DNA from: Planctomycetia bacterium
GTDB taxonomy: Bacteria > Planctomycetota > Planctomycetia > Pirellulales > PNKZ01
Direction: 5' to 3'
NCBI GenBank assembly: GCA_021413845.1
Contig: JAIOPP010000075.1
Span: forward strand, 1 to 64,000
DNA length: 64,000 bases
Positions 33,368 to 43,055 of the stretch are shown here, piece by piece. The notes beneath the pieces are model-generated. The model saw only the letters and a list, made by a program, of their open reading frames with translations, made no database searches and was not told where the DNA came from. Each line of letters begins with the position of its first letter. The stretch's first letter is position 1. The position numbers and the translations under genes are program-made.

Positions 33368-33804
33368 AGCGTTGAATCCTGAACCGCGAAGGAGATGGTA
33401 GAGCTACGATCCGACGACGGGTGAGAACCCCTAGCCGAATCGGATTAATGACTTATTTTGCGCAATCGGAAGAAATGGTAACGACGACTGTCCGTTCGGG
33501 AACGAGCAACGCAAGACGAGGGGCGTCGGAACACATTCCGCCGCAATCATCCTCGGCAAAGCAAAACCCGTTCCTGATCCTTTGCCGCGACGTTACGAAA
33601 ATTCGTAAACTTAAGTTTAAGCAGGGTGTTAGGACCGGTCAAAACAAATGTGGGTTGAAAACAACCGCCGGGCAAACGATGCCGAAAAGCGACAGGGTAG
33701 GGGGCTTCGAAGCGACGCCTGACCGCTAGGTTGACAGTCGCTTTCCCGTCCCCATACGATGCGCCGAACCGCCCCTTCCCGAGCCAAAAGGATTTCTCCC
33801 CCGC
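33368..33804. other. Divergent intergenic region before polA
   Basis: These 437 bases separate the coiled-coil gene (minus) from polA (plus). I see no convincing gene: a 102-codon frame at 33421-33729 has biased composition and no ribosome site. Two items stand out, a 14-bp perfect palindrome TAAACTTAAGTTTA at 33606-33619 and a sigma-70-like promoter at 33731-33760. The local sequence is less GC-rich than the genes around it. Confidence 0.5.
33731..33760 (+). promoter_or_regulatory. Sigma-70-type promoter for polA
   Basis: TTGACA at 33731-33736 matches the -35 consensus exactly. TACGAT at 33755-33760 (four of six matches to TATAAT) lies 18 nt further on. Transcription would start near 33768, about 40 nt before the polA ATG. 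Confidence 0.6.
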
Positions 33805-36747
33805 ATGCCCCCCAGGAAACCGACGAATCGCAAGGATCAATCGCTACTACCGGGCATGGACGAGCCGGTCGCAGCGGCCTCGTCGGTAGCTTCGGCGGCC
33901 GATTCCGGCGCTTTCCCCTTTTCCTTACCATCAGACCATAGCTCACCGGCCACGGCAGGGAACACGGAAAACGACGCAACCGTCGAGGAAGAACGACTCC
34001 CGCTCGGCACTCCCCCCGACCTGACAGGGAAAACGGTCTGGGTCGTTGACGCGAATTCGCTAATCTTCCAGGTATTCCATGCGATTCCCGAGATGACGAG
34101 CCCCCGCGGGGAGCCCGTTAATGCGCTGTTCGGGTTCACGCGCGATTTGCTGTACCTGCTGGAAGTGAAGAAGCCCGACTATCTGTTTTGCGCATTCGAT
34201 CGCCCGGAGCCGACGTTCCGACACCTGTTGTACGACGCCTATAAATCGACTCGCTCGGAAACGCCGCTCGAGCTGAGCCCGCAATTTCCGCACATCCGAC
34301 GGATGGCCGAAGCGCTGCGAATTCCGATCGTCGAGGAGCCCTCGTTCGAGGCCGACGACGTGTTGGCGACCTTGGCGCGCATCACGGAAGAGCAGGGGGG
34401 GGAGTGCTTCCTGGTGACCGGCGACAAAGATGCTCGCCAGTTGCTCAGCGAGCGCGTGAAGATTTTCAACGTCCGTAAGAACTCGACGTACGACGCCGCG
34501 GCACTGCTCGTCGATTGGGGTGTCCGGCCGGATCAAGTGGTCGACTTCCAAGCGCTGGTGGGAGATTCGGTCGATGCGGTGCCGGGCGTACCGCAGATCG
34601 GTCCGAAAGCGGCGAAAGAACTGTTGGATAAGTTCGACACTCTCGACGGCGTCTACGCACGGGTCGAAGAGATCACGGCCGCTGCGCGGAAGCGAACCTT
34701 GATCGAGCATCGCGACAAAGCGTTCTTAAGCCGCGATCTCGTGCGCCTCGAAAAGCACATGACGTTGCCGATCGATTGGAACAGGGCGAGGTGGCGCGGG
34801 ATCGATCGAGAGGCGAGCGTTGCGCTTTGCACGGAGTTCGGCTTCCATCGCATCACGGACCAGATGCGAAAAATGCCGGCCGCTTCGATCGGGCATTCGC
34901 CGGTGCCGACCGCTCCCGCATGGAAGGCCGACTATCGAACCGTGGCGACGCTCGAAGATCTGCAGGCTCTCGTCGCCGAGATGCGGAAGCAGCATCGCTT
35001 GTCGGTCGATACGGAAACGACAAGCGTCGTGCCGACTCGGGCGGAGATCGTCGGCTATAGCTTCGCTTGGGAGCCGGGCATCGCGTACTACGTTCCCGTG
35101 CGTGCGCCGGAAGGAGAGCCCCGGATCGATCCGATCGCGGCGGCCGATCTTTTGCGACCGGTCTTGGAAGACCCGAACATCCGCAAGGTCGGGCAGAATC
35201 TCAAGTACGATCAGATCGTGTTGCACGGCGCAGGCATCGCGATGCAAGGAGTCGAGTTCGATACGCTCATCGCCGCTTATTTGCTAGACGCCGGCGAGCG
35301 CAATCATAATCTCGACGAGCTTGCCCAGCGCCATTTGAATCATACGAATATCACGATCGAGAGCTTGATCGGCACCGGCAAGAATCAGAAACGGATGGAC
35401 GAAGTGCCGGTTCCGCTGATCGAGAAGTACGCGGCCGAAGATGCCGACGTCGCCCTGCGATTGGTCGAGAAGCTCGAACCGAAACTCGCCGAAGATGGGT
35501 TGGAGCCGCTGTTCCACACGGTCGAAATGCCGCTCGTGGAAGTGTTGGTCGATCTCGAACGAACAGGAGTGAAGGTCGATGTGGCGCGCCTGGCAACCTT
35601 GAGCGAACATTTCACCGCCGAGATTGCGCGCTTGGAGCAAGAAGTGTTTGCGATCGCCGGCAAGCAGTTCAATATCGCTTCTCCGAAGCAACTGGCCGAA
35701 GTGTTGTTCGTCGAACAAAAGCTGCCGATCCTCGCGAAGACTAAGACCGGTCCGAGCACCGATGCCGACGTGCTGGAAGAGTTGGCGCTGCAACATCCGT
35801 TGCCGGCGAAGATCATCGAGTTTCGGCAGTTCTCGAAGCTCAAAGGAACCTATGTCGACGCGCTGCCGCTGTTGGTGAATCCCGCGACCGGCCGCGTTCA
35901 TTGCTCGCTGCATCAAGCCGTAGCCGCGACGGGCCGGCTATCGTCGAGCGATCCCAACTTGCAGAACATTCCGATCCGGACCGACGAAGGCCGGCGAATC
36001 CGTTCCGCGTTTCTGCCGGGGCACGACGGCTGGTCGCTCGTCTCGGCCGACTACTCGCAGATCGAGTTGCGATTGCTTGCGCATTGCTCGGAAGATCCCG
36101 GCATGTTGGCTTCGTTCGCAGCCGGCGAAGATATTCATACGCGAGTTGCAAGTCAGGTGTACGGCGTGCCGCTCGAAGAAGTCACGCGCGCGCAGCGCGG
36201 CATGGCGAAGACCGTCAACTTCGGCATTCTCTACGGTCAGAGCGCGTTCGGCTTATCGAAGGTGCTAGGCATTCCGCAAGAAGAAGCGGCCCGATTCATC
36301 GAAGGCTATTTCGCGCAGTATCCCGGTGTCGAGCGGTTCATGATGGCGCTCTTGGTGGAGTGCGCCGAGCGCGGTTACGTCACGACGCTGCTCGGTCGGC
36401 GTCGCGCGATCCGCGGGATTCGCGCCGAGAAGTTGGCGCTCGGTGGTTCGCGACAACGGAACCTCGCCGAACGAACCGCGATCAACACCGTGATCCAAGG
36501 TTCGGCCGCCGACTTGATCAAGCAGGCGATGATCCATGTCTATCGACGGATCAAGCAGGAACTTCCTAAGTCGCGGATGTTGCTTCAGATTCATGATGAA
36601 CTACTCTTTGAGACGCCGCCGGAAGAACGAGACCGTTTGGTCGAAATCGCGCGACGCGAAATGACCGACGTGATGCAACTCAGAGTTCCGCTCCAGGTCG
36701 ACGTCAAGATCGGCAAGAACTGGGCCGAGACCGAAGTCTGGGAATAG
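33805..36747 (+). CDS. polA: DNA polymerase I
   Basis: This encodes 980 residues. The enzyme fills gaps and removes RNA primers. The 5'-nuclease domain starts with KTVWVVDANSLIFQVFHAIP near residue 75 and includes the H3TH segment VPGVPQIGPKAAKELL. The 3'-5' exonuclease is intact: DTETT near 400, VGQNLKYD, and the third motif YAAEDADVALRL. Polymerase motif A is SADYSQIELRLLAH near 747, motif B RGMAKTVNFGILYG near 797, and motif C QIHDEL near 927. An N-terminal extension of about 70 Ala/Ser/Pro-rich residues precedes the catalytic part, the reason for being longer than the E. coli enzyme (928). coaE follows after a short gap. Confidence 0.97.
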   Translation: MPPRKPTNRKDQSLLPGMDEPVAAASSVASAADSGAFPFSLPSDHSSPATAGNTENDATVEEERLPLGTPPDLTGKTVWVVDANSLIFQVFHAIPEMTSPRGEPVNALFGFTRDLLYLLEVKKPDYLFCAFDRPEPTFRHLLYDAYKSTRSETPLELSPQFPHIRRMAEALRIPIVEEPSFEADDVLATLARITEEQGGECFLVTGDKDARQLLSERVKIFNVRKNSTYDAAALLVDWGVRPDQVVDFQALVGDSVDAVPGVPQIGPKAAKELLDKFDTLDGVYARVEEITAAARKRTLIEHRDKAFLSRDLVRLEKHMTLPIDWNRARWRGIDREASVALCTEFGFHRITDQMRKMPAASIGHSPVPTAPAWKADYRTVATLEDLQALVAEMRKQHRLSVDTETTSVVPTRAEIVGYSFAWEPGIAYYVPVRAPEGEPRIDPIAAADLLRPVLEDPNIRKVGQNLKYDQIVLHGAGIAMQGVEFDTLIAAYLLDAGERNHNLDELAQRHLNHTNITIESLIGTGKNQKRMDEVPVPLIEKYAAEDADVALRLVEKLEPKLAEDGLEPLFHTVEMPLVEVLVDLERTGVKVDVARLATLSEHFTAEIARLEQEVFAIAGKQFNIASPKQLAEVLFVEQKLPILAKTKTGPSTDADVLEELALQHPLPAKIIEFRQFSKLKGTYVDALPLLVNPATGRVHCSLHQAVAATGRLSSSDPNLQNIPIRTDEGRRIRSAFLPGHDGWSLVSADYSQIELRLLAHCSEDPGMLASFAAGEDIHTRVASQVYGVPLEEVTRAQRGMAKTVNFGILYGQSAFGLSKVLGIPQEEAARFIEGYFAQYPGVERFMMALLVECAERGYVTTLLGRRRAIRGIRAEKLALGGSRQRNLAERTAINTVIQGSAADLIKQAMIHVYRRIKQELPKSRMLLQIHDELLFETPPEERDRLVEIARREMTDVMQLRVPLQVDVKIGKNWAETEVWE

Positions 36748-36759
36748 CCGCGGCGCGTG

Positions 36760-37401
36760 ATGCCCAAGCACATGACTACCGATCTCGCTTTTCCGTCCGA
36801 CATGAAAATTATCGGCGTCGTCGGCGGGGTTGCGTCCGGCAAGAGTTTCGTGGCGCGATGCCTTGAAGAACTTGGCGCGGGACGGCTCGATGCCGATAGC
36901 GCGGGGCACGAAGTCTTGCGTGAGCCGGACGTCGAAGATGCCGCTCGGGCTCGATGGGGCGATGAGGTCTTTGCCCCAGAGGGGCGAATCGACCGTGCGG
37001 CATTGGCGAAACGTGTCTTCCTGTCGACTCCGGAATCTGCCGAAGATTTGGCGTATCTGGAGCAAGTTACCCATCCTCGCATAGCCAAACGTTTACGCGA
37101 CCAGGCCTTCATCCTCGCTCAAGCCGGGCGAAAAGTGCTGGTTTTAGATGCCCCCGTACTGTTGAAAGCAGGTTGGGACCGGTTCTGTACTCACCTTCTA
37201 TTCGTCGATTCCACGCTCGAACGGCGGCAGCAGCGGGCCGCCGAGCGCGGCTGGAAGGCCGGCGAATTAGCGGCTCGCGAAGCGGTTCAAGACCCATTGG
37301 AGCGGAAACGTAGCAAGTCGACCATCGTCGTCGACAACTCCGGAACGGCCGAAGAAACGAAATCTCAGCTAGCCCGCATCTGGCCGATTCTGCTCGATTA
37401 G
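36760..37401 (+). CDS. coaE: Dephospho-CoA kinase
   Basis: This encodes about 213 residues and catalyses the last step of CoA synthesis, phosphorylating dephospho-CoA at the 3' hydroxyl. The P-loop is GVVGGVASGKS and the DADSAGHEVL segment holds the catalytic Asp. VLDAPVLLKAGWDRFCTHLLFVD and QRAAERGW fit the CoA-binding and lid parts. The start is uncertain: in-frame candidates are GTG 36757, ATG 36760, ATG 36772 and ATG 36802, and none has a good ribosome site; homologues begin close to the last. Translation may rely on coupling to polA, whose stop lies 12 nt before 36760. Confidence 0.93.
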   Translation: MPKHMTTDLAFPSDMKIIGVVGGVASGKSFVARCLEELGAGRLDADSAGHEVLREPDVEDAARARWGDEVFAPEGRIDRAALAKRVFLSTPESAEDLAYLEQVTHPRIAKRLRDQAFILAQAGRKVLVLDAPVLLKAGWDRFCTHLLFVDSTLERRQQRAAERGWKAGELAAREAVQDPLERKRSKSTIVVDNSGTAEETKSQLARIWPILLD

Positions 37402-37711
37402 AATAAAATAGCGAGCTGTCCTATCACGTTGAGCACTTCCGTTCGTAGCCGAACGCGCGACCGCATCATCGCCCCCCTCGCGACCGTCGGCTGACCTTTC
37501 CGCCTGCTTCTCCCAATCACTTAGTTTCTCGATCGACTGGGTTTCCACAGTCCAAGTCTCGATCTTTGCGGTTCATTTCCGCAGCCGATCGTAGGCCCCC
37601 CATGTTTGCATCGCCGCATTCCCGACCGTTCACTTCCAGCGCAGCATCGATCCCCTCCGCCTTCGCCTTCAGCGCGCGGGCACGGATTGTTCATTTCCGG
37701 AGTTCTTCGTC
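37402..37711 (+). promoter_or_regulatory. C-rich untranslated leader of rho
   Basis: These 310 bases hold no gene. On the coding strand the sequence is visibly rich in C and poor in G, with many CC/TC words and stretches such as CCCCTCCGCCTTCGCC and few strong hairpins. Such unstructured C-rich RNA is what Rho binds (rut site). In other bacteria rho is controlled by premature termination in its own leader, and this region fits that model by position and composition. This is inference from base composition only. Confidence 0.45.
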
Positions 37712-39181
37712 ATGACCGAACCTCGCGGCCCGCGACCGTCAGGCCCGTTAAGTAGACGTTCGGGTTCTAAGGTCGATCCCCCGAAATCGCCTCGGCCGGA
37801 ATCTACTGCGGGGAAAGTCCCTGAAGAGAAAGAGCCGATCAGCCTAGCCGAGGAATTGGCCGAGGAAGCCGAAAGCGATTTCGACGAAACGGATCACCGC
37901 TACGAACAGATCAAGCAAGGCGACATCCACATCGCCGAGTTGCAACGAATGAGCATGGGGCAGCTGATCGAGCAGGCCCGCATGGAAAACCTCACCGACT
38001 ACATGGGGATGAAGAAGCAAGATCTGATCTTCAAGATCTTGAAAGAGCGCGTGAAGCTCAACGGCCTGATGTTCGGCGAAGGGACTCTCGAAGTTCTTCC
38101 CGACGGCTTCGGCTTTTTGCGTAGTCCCGACTATCACTACCTTTCCTGCCCGGACGACATCTACGTGTCGCCGAGTCAGATTCGCCGCTTCGGCTTGCGA
38201 ACCGGCACGGTCGTTTCCGGGCAGATCCGTCCGCCGAAGGAAAACGAGCGCTACTTCGCTTTGTTGCGTGTCGAAGCGATCAACTTCCAAGACCCGAGCC
38301 TGCACTCCGAGAAAGTCTTCTTCGACGATCTCACGCCGTTGCATCCGGATAAGCGCGTGCGATTGGAAACCACGGCCGATGAGCCGAGCATGCGCGTGGT
38401 CGACTTGATCGTGCCGATCGGGTTCGGCCAGCGCGGGCTCGTCGTGAGTCCGCCCCGCGCCGGGAAGACGATCTTGTTGCAGAAGATGGCGAAGGCGCTG
38501 CTGACGAATCATCCCGAGGTGTACGTCATCATGCTGCTCATCGACGAGCGGCCTGAAGAAGTCACCGATATGGAGCGACAGATCAAAGGCCCGAACTGCG
38601 AAGTCATCAGTTCGACGTTCGATGAAGTACAGGCCCGGCATATTCAAGTTTCGGAAATGGTGATCGAGAAAGCGAAGCGCATGGTCGAATACGGCCACGA
38701 CGTCGTCATCTTTCTCGATTCGATCACACGGCTCGCACGGGCCTGGAATGCCGAAGTTCCGCATTCGGGCAAGATTCTTTCCGGCGGCGTCGATGCGAAC
38801 GCATTGCAGAAGCCGAAGCGGTTTTTCGGTGCGGCCCGCAAGGTGGAAGAAGGGGGCTCGCTGACGATCATCGCCACGGCGCTCGTCGACACCGGCAGCA
38901 AGATGGACGACGTAATCTTCGAAGAGTTCAAGGGAACCGGAAACCTCGAAATCGTGCTCGATCGCAAACTGGTCGACAAGCGCGTCTGGCCGGCGATCGA
39001 CATCAATCGGAGCGGCACGCGCCGCGAAGAAATGTTGCTCGACCCGGAAGAGTACCGCCGTACGTGCGTCTTGCGGCGCGTGTTGAACGAGATGAACCCG
39101 GCCGATGCGATGGAACTACTAACGACGCGGCTGGCGAAGACCCGTACGAATGCCGAATTTTTAATGAGTACGAAGTCGTAA
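37712..39181 (+). CDS. rho: Transcription termination factor Rho
   Basis: This 489-residue hexameric RNA helicase ends transcription. Residues 1-75 are an acidic, Pro/Ser-containing extension absent from E. coli Rho (419). The canonical part starts at [17 protein letters not shown] (about 79), with the primary RNA-binding domain at about 110-190 ([16 protein letters not shown]). Walker A is PPRAGKT near 245-251, and [14 protein letters not shown], the Q-loop region and the [20 protein letters not shown]-loop/active site follow. ATG 37712 has GGAG upstream. It heads a plus-strand run with ribH, nusB and ftsY. Confidence 0.97.
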   Translation: MTEPRGPRPSGPLSRRSGSKVDPPKSPRPESTAGKVPEEKEPISLAEELAEEAESDFDETDHRYEQIKQGDIHIAELQRMSMGQLIEQARMENLTDYMGMKKQDLIFKILKERVKLNGLMFGEGTLEVLPDGFGFLRSPDYHYLSCPDDIYVSPSQIRRFGLRTGTVVSGQIRPPKENERYFALLRVEAINFQDPSLHSEKVFFDDLTPLHPDKRVRLETTADEPSMRVVDLIVPIGFGQRGLVVSPPRAGKTILLQKMAKALLTNHPEVYVIMLLIDERPEEVTDMERQIKGPNCEVISSTFDEVQARHIQVSEMVIEKAKRMVEYGHDVVIFLDSITRLARAWNAEVPHSGKILSGGVDANALQKPKRFFGAARKVEEGGSLTIIATALVDTGSKMDDVIFEEFKGTGNLEIVLDRKLVDKRVWPAIDINRSGTRREEMLLDPEEYRRTCVLRRVLNEMNPADAMELLTTRLAKTRTNAEFLMSTKS

Positions 39182-39208
39182 GCGGATTCCGAACGGGACG
39201 TCACGAAT

Positions 39209-39676
39209 ATGCCGAATGTTTTCGAAGGTTCGCTCGACGCAGGTTCGGCCCGGTGGGCGATCGCAGTCGCACGCTACAACGAGCACATCACCACGCGTTT
39301 GCTCAACGGAGCCTTGGAGACGTTGCGTAAGCATGGCGCAGCCGACGACGCCGTCGATGTGTTTTGGGTTCCCGGCGCGTTCGAGCTGCCGACCGTTGCG
39401 GCACGCGCGGCGGAGTCGAAACGCTACGCGTCCGTGATCTGTCTCGGTGCCGTGATTCGCGGCGAGACGACCCACGACCAACACATCAACACCGCGATCA
39501 GTCACCATTTCGCCGAGATCGGCGTGCGAACCGGCGTGCCGGTGATGTTCGGCGTGTTGACTTGCGACACGCTCGAGCAAGCGCTGCACCGCGCCGGCGG
39601 CAACGTCGGTAATAAAGGATCCGAGTGCGCCGAAGCGGCCTTGCGTATGGCGACCCTGCTGCGACAAATGGCATAA
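39209..39676 (+). CDS. ribH: 6,7-dimethyl-8-ribityllumazine synthase
   Basis: This 155-residue enzyme joins a ribityl-aminopyrimidinedione to dihydroxybutanone phosphate, the step before riboflavin. Landmarks are [10 protein letters not shown] for substrate binding, the loop [19 protein letters not shown] with the catalytic His, and the end [11 protein letters not shown]. Length is typical. It sits between rho (27 nt) and nusB; the ribH-nusB pair is common in bacteria. The kinase/adenylyl step (ribF) is encoded separately at 55.4 kb. Confidence 0.96.
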   Translation: MPNVFEGSLDAGSARWAIAVARYNEHITTRLLNGALETLRKHGAADDAVDVFWVPGAFELPTVAARAAESKRYASVICLGAVIRGETTHDQHINTAISHHFAEIGVRTGVPVMFGVLTCDTLEQALHRAGGNVGNKGSECAEAALRMATLLRQMA

Positions 39677-39711
39677 TGACGGATGGGCGACGCTTCGGCG
39701 TTTCCGCAATT

Positions 39712-39738
39712 GACCACTGACCCCCGACCACTGACCCC
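39712..39738 (+). repeat. Direct repeat GACCACTGACCCC x2
   Basis: Two copies of the 13-mer GACCACTGACCCC lie at 39712-39724 and 39726-39738 in the ribH-nusB gap. The same word family appears as an imperfect inverted repeat at 43852-43930. It contributes no coding sequence. Confidence 0.8.
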
Positions 39739-39749
39739 TCTCGCTCCCT

Positions 39750-40163
39750 ATGTCCCGTCGAAGTCGCGCTCGTGAAGTCGCTCTCCAAGTCTTATTTCAA
39801 GACGACCTGAATCCCGGCCACAATCCGGGCGAGGCCGATGCGTTTCTCAAGCGGCGTTTGTCCGCTCCGGAACTCATCGAGTTCGCCCGTTCGCTCGTAG
39901 CCGGAGTGCGGCGCAACCGAGCCGAGCTCGACGACTACGTGACCCGCACGGCCGAAAACTGGGGGCTGCAACGAATGGCGGCGACCGACCGCAACGTCCT
40001 CCGGCTCGGGACGTTCGAGTTGGTCTACACCGCGACTCCCGGCGCCGTTGCGATCAACGAAGCGGTGGAGCTCGCGAAGCGCTACGGTACCGCGAACTCG
40101 GCGCAATTCGTGAACGGCATCCTCGACAAGGTAATGTCGCTACATCGCAAATCGGTCGGCTGA
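39750..40163 (+). CDS. nusB: Transcription antitermination factor NusB
   Basis: This 137-residue all-helical protein binds boxA RNA with NusE (ribosomal protein uS10) and promotes rRNA antitermination. The start SRRSRAREVALQVLFQDDL, the middle RNVLRLGTFEL and the end INEAVELAKRYGTANSAQFVNGILDKV are diagnostic. Length is normal. It belongs to the plus-strand run rho-ribH-nusB-ftsY. Confidence 0.96.
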   Translation: MSRRSRAREVALQVLFQDDLNPGHNPGEADAFLKRRLSAPELIEFARSLVAGVRRNRAELDDYVTRTAENWGLQRMAATDRNVLRLGTFELVYTATPGAVAINEAVELAKRYGTANSAQFVNGILDKVMSLHRKSVG

Positions 40164-40253
40164 CGCGACCGCCGCCGATCCATCTTCGGGTAGCAGGTGC
40201 GCCGAGGATCACTCCGGTTCCAGGGAACCGCCTTCTAAGAGAATGAGACACCG

Positions 40254-41177
40254 ATGGGATTTTTCGACAAGCTCAAAGACGGTCTGAAGAAGACGACGAA
40301 GCTACTCAACACCGATATCCGCGACTTGTTCAAGTCGCAGGGGCGATTGGTAGACGAGAAATTTCTCGACGAACTTTTCACGGCACTCGTGAAGACCGAC
40401 ATGGGGGTGCCCGCGGCGAAAGAAATCATCGAAGAGATCGGCACGAAGTTTCGGGCCCGCGTCGTCGAGATGAGCGAAATCGTGGCCGATGTGAAGATCA
40501 AGCTGAAGGCGCTGATGGCGCAACCGAGCGAACCGATCAAGTTTGCGCCATCGGGCCCGACCGTCGTTATGGTGTGCGGCGTGAATGGGGCGGGGAAGAC
40601 GACTTCGATCGCGAAGCTGACGCAGATGTTCGTCGGCCAAGGGAAGAAGGTCTTGCTCGGCGCAGGGGATACGTTTCGTGCCGCGGCCGTCGAGCAACTC
40701 ACGATTTGGGCCGGTCGGCTCGGAGCCGAGATCGTCACCGGCCCGGCCGGCAGCGATCCGGCGAGCGTCGCTCATAAGGCGGTGCAAGCGGCGCTCGAAA
40801 AGCAGGTCGATATTTGCATCATCGACACCGCCGGCCGCCTGCAGACTCAGACGAACCTGATGAACGAGCTTACGAAGATTCGCCGGGTTATCAGTAAGCA
40901 GATACCGGAAGCTCCGCACGAAGTCTTACTCGTGCTCGATGCCACGACCGGTCAGAACGGGATCAGCCAAGCGAAGCATTTCACTGAAGCCGTGCAATGC
41001 ACCGGCATCGTACTCTCGAAGATCGACGGCACCGCTAAGGGGGGCGTCGTCACGGCGATTCGCAAGCAGGTCGGTCTGCCGGTGAAATACATCGGCATCG
41101 GCGAGCAGGCCGAAGATCTGGCGCTGTTCGATCCCGTGCCGTTCGTCGACGCGATGTTCGCCGACACGCTTCCTTAA
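40254..41177 (+). CDS. ftsY: Signal recognition particle receptor FtsY
   Basis: This 307-residue SRP-type GTPase docks SRP-ribosome complexes at the membrane. The N domain covers about 1-95. G1 is GVNGAGKTT at about 109-117, followed by AGDTFRAAAVEQL, the G3 DTAGR near 192 and the G4 region SKIDGTAKGG near 255. There is no acidic A domain; the protein begins directly with MGFFDKLKDGLKKTTK, whose amphipathic helix may bind the membrane. ATG 40254 follows TAAGAG at about 10 nt. Confidence 0.96.
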   Translation: MGFFDKLKDGLKKTTKLLNTDIRDLFKSQGRLVDEKFLDELFTALVKTDMGVPAAKEIIEEIGTKFRARVVEMSEIVADVKIKLKALMAQPSEPIKFAPSGPTVVMVCGVNGAGKTTSIAKLTQMFVGQGKKVLLGAGDTFRAAAVEQLTIWAGRLGAEIVTGPAGSDPASVAHKAVQAALEKQVDICIIDTAGRLQTQTNLMNELTKIRRVISKQIPEAPHEVLLVLDATTGQNGISQAKHFTEAVQCTGIVLSKIDGTAKGGVVTAIRKQVGLPVKYIGIGEQAEDLALFDPVPFVDAMFADTLP

Positions 41178-41770
41178 AAAGAACTCGTGTCGTTAATAGA
41201 ACCGGGCCGCGACGCCTGCGCACCGCTCACGCGGCTGCCTTACACGGCGACCTCTTTCGAGCCGTCGCGATGGCTGCGTCCGCGGCGTTAATGATTCAGC
41301 AATAGCGACTACGCAATTCGTGCGTTCGGGAAGAGAGTTCGCGCCTGCCGGTTCCCGGCGGTTCGTCGCTTCATCCTCTTTCAATCAAGCGGTGGCAGTG
41401 CCACGAATGCAACCAATGCTTTCGTGCAGAACGCCTTATTACGGCTGCCGCATCTCGAAACGAGCAGAGGTTTAGGGAGGCGGAATTCCCAACGGATTTT
41501 GCGGCGAAAATGCTTGCAGCCCTGAAAGGAACCCCAATGTTTTCGTGATCGTTACAGCTTAACGGAGCCGGGATTTCCGCATTGGGAAAGACGCTAAGTT
41601 CGAGACATTCGGATGCATGAGAGTCTCCGGACGTACCGATCCAAACAATATCCGAACGGAATCGACGAGCAAGGCGGCCCAGCGCCGGCCGAGCCGGATC
41701 GGACAGTGTTTTATCTCGGGCGTTGGCGGACGACCGGGCGGCCCTTATCCACGGACGGGAGATCTCGATC
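41178..41770. other. Long gene-free region before the porin gene
   Basis: These 593 bases have no convincing gene. They include a 13-bp palindrome GTGGCAGTGCCAC at 41391-41403 and several AT-richer stretches (for example around 41540-41570). A long leader or a distant, regulated promoter for the porin gene is likely. No clear -35/-10 pair was identified by eye. Confidence 0.5.
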
Positions 41771-42991
41771 ATGAAGATTTCAGTGAAGGCGCTATTATGG
41801 GCGGCATTCTGCATGCTCATTAGCGCAGGAAGTGCGAACGCGCAGGGGACATGGACGGCGAAGGGCTGGCTCGCTCAGAGCTATACGGCCAATCCGGCGT
41901 CGCCCCACGACAAGTACAACGGTCCGGTGACATGGACGGATCGTTCGAACGAATACCAGATGAACGAACTGTACATGTATCTCGAACGGAGCACCGACAC
42001 CGGTGGCGACGGTTGGGATCTTGGTATGCGCGTCGATACCATGTACGGTACGTCGTCGCGGTTCGTCAACCAAACCGGCTGGGAACTGCAAGGCGACGGC
42101 ACCCAGAACTGGAACGGCAACAACCGTTTCTACGGTCTCTGTATGCCGAACTTGTACGCGGAACTCGCGTACAACGATCTTAAAGTCAAGATCGGTCGGT
42201 TCGTGTCGCCCGTCGGTTACATGACCGTCGGTTCGCCGAACAACTTCTTCAATGCCCTCCCGTATACTTACCAATACGGCGAACCCTTCACGCACACCGG
42301 CATCATCGGTACCTACACGATGACCGACAAATTGACGGTCGGTGCGGGTGTTACGAAGGGCTGGGATAACGTCAGCGATTCGTACAACCCGACGTTCGGT
42401 GCGCTCACGACCTCGACCTACTTATTGGACAGCGGTGCTTCCATCGCGACGGTCCAAGTCTTCTCGAACGAACCATCGGGATCGTCGACCTCGGGGGGCC
42501 AAAGCCCGCGCTTCTTGAACACGTTCGTGTACACGAAGCCGTTGACCGAAAACCTCCAATACGTTTTCCAATCGGACTTCGGTTCCCAACAAAATGCGAC
42601 TGCCGCATCCGGGAACAATTCGGACGGACATTCGGCTAAGTGGTACGGTGCGAACCAATACTTGCTCTATACGATCAACGAGAAGTGGGCCTTCGGTGCC
42701 AACTTCGAGTGGTTCCGCGATCAAGAAGGGTTCCGTACGCAACAGTTGAACCTCAATACCGGTACCGGCAGCACCCGTTCGGCTCCTCTTGCCGGATATG
42801 CCGGCAACTTCTACCAGATCACGATGGGTCCGAAGTGGAAGCCGACCGAAAACCTGATGATCCGTCCGAACGCTCGTTGGGACTGGTACAACGGCGACCT
42901 CGGCAACAACGGTACCCGTCCGCTGCCGTTCGACGACGGCAACAGCGGTACGCAGTTCATCTTCGGTACCGACGTGGTCTTGTTCTTCTAA
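41771..42991 (+). CDS. Outer-membrane beta-barrel porin-like protein
   Basis: This encodes 406 residues. A Sec signal peptide ends with SANA, cut before Gln25. The mature part is rich in Gly, Asn, Tyr and Trp with alternating strands, for example LYAELAYNDLKVKIGRFVSPVGYMTVG, here split by turns, and ends with VVLFF, an aromatic C-terminus as needed for barrel insertion. It best resembles the OmpL-like putative porin-2 family. ATG 41771 has GGAG about 8 nt upstream. Codon choice differs from the neighbours (many GGT, ACC, AAC and TAC codons), which suggests high expression. A strong terminator follows. The presence of a porin supports a Gram-negative-type envelope. Confidence 0.88.
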   Translation: MKISVKALLWAAFCMLISAGSANAQGTWTAKGWLAQSYTANPASPHDKYNGPVTWTDRSNEYQMNELYMYLERSTDTGGDGWDLGMRVDTMYGTSSRFVNQTGWELQGDGTQNWNGNNRFYGLCMPNLYAELAYNDLKVKIGRFVSPVGYMTVGSPNNFFNALPYTYQYGEPFTHTGIIGTYTMTDKLTVGAGVTKGWDNVSDSYNPTFGALTTSTYLLDSGASIATVQVFSNEPSGSSTSGGQSPRFLNTFVYTKPLTENLQYVFQSDFGSQQNATAASGNNSDGHSAKWYGANQYLLYTINEKWAFGANFEWFRDQEGFRTQQLNLNTGTGSTRSAPLAGYAGNFYQITMGPKWKPTENLMIRPNARWDWYNGDLGNNGTRPLPFDDGNSGTQFIFGTDVVLFF

Positions 42992-43024
42992 ACAAACCCG
43001 TTCGCTGTCCGATCAGATTCCGAG

Positions 43025-43055
43025 GCCCCGGGTCGCAAGACCCGGGGCTTTTTTC
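43025..43055 (+). terminator. Rho-independent terminator of the porin gene
   Basis: GCCCCGGGTC (43025-43034) and GACCCGGGGC (43039-43048) form a perfect 10-bp stem with a GCAA tetraloop, followed by a run of T. It lies 33 nt after the porin stop. Confidence 0.95.

Noticed and set aside
33421-33729. 102-codon open frame in the gap before polA
   Set aside because: No ribosome site, mixed composition, and it covers the palindrome close to the polA promoter region.
36802-37401. Shorter coaE start at ATG 36802
   Set aside because: Not excluded by homology, but it has no ribosome site and would lose closeness to polA; kept as an alternative in the coaE entry.
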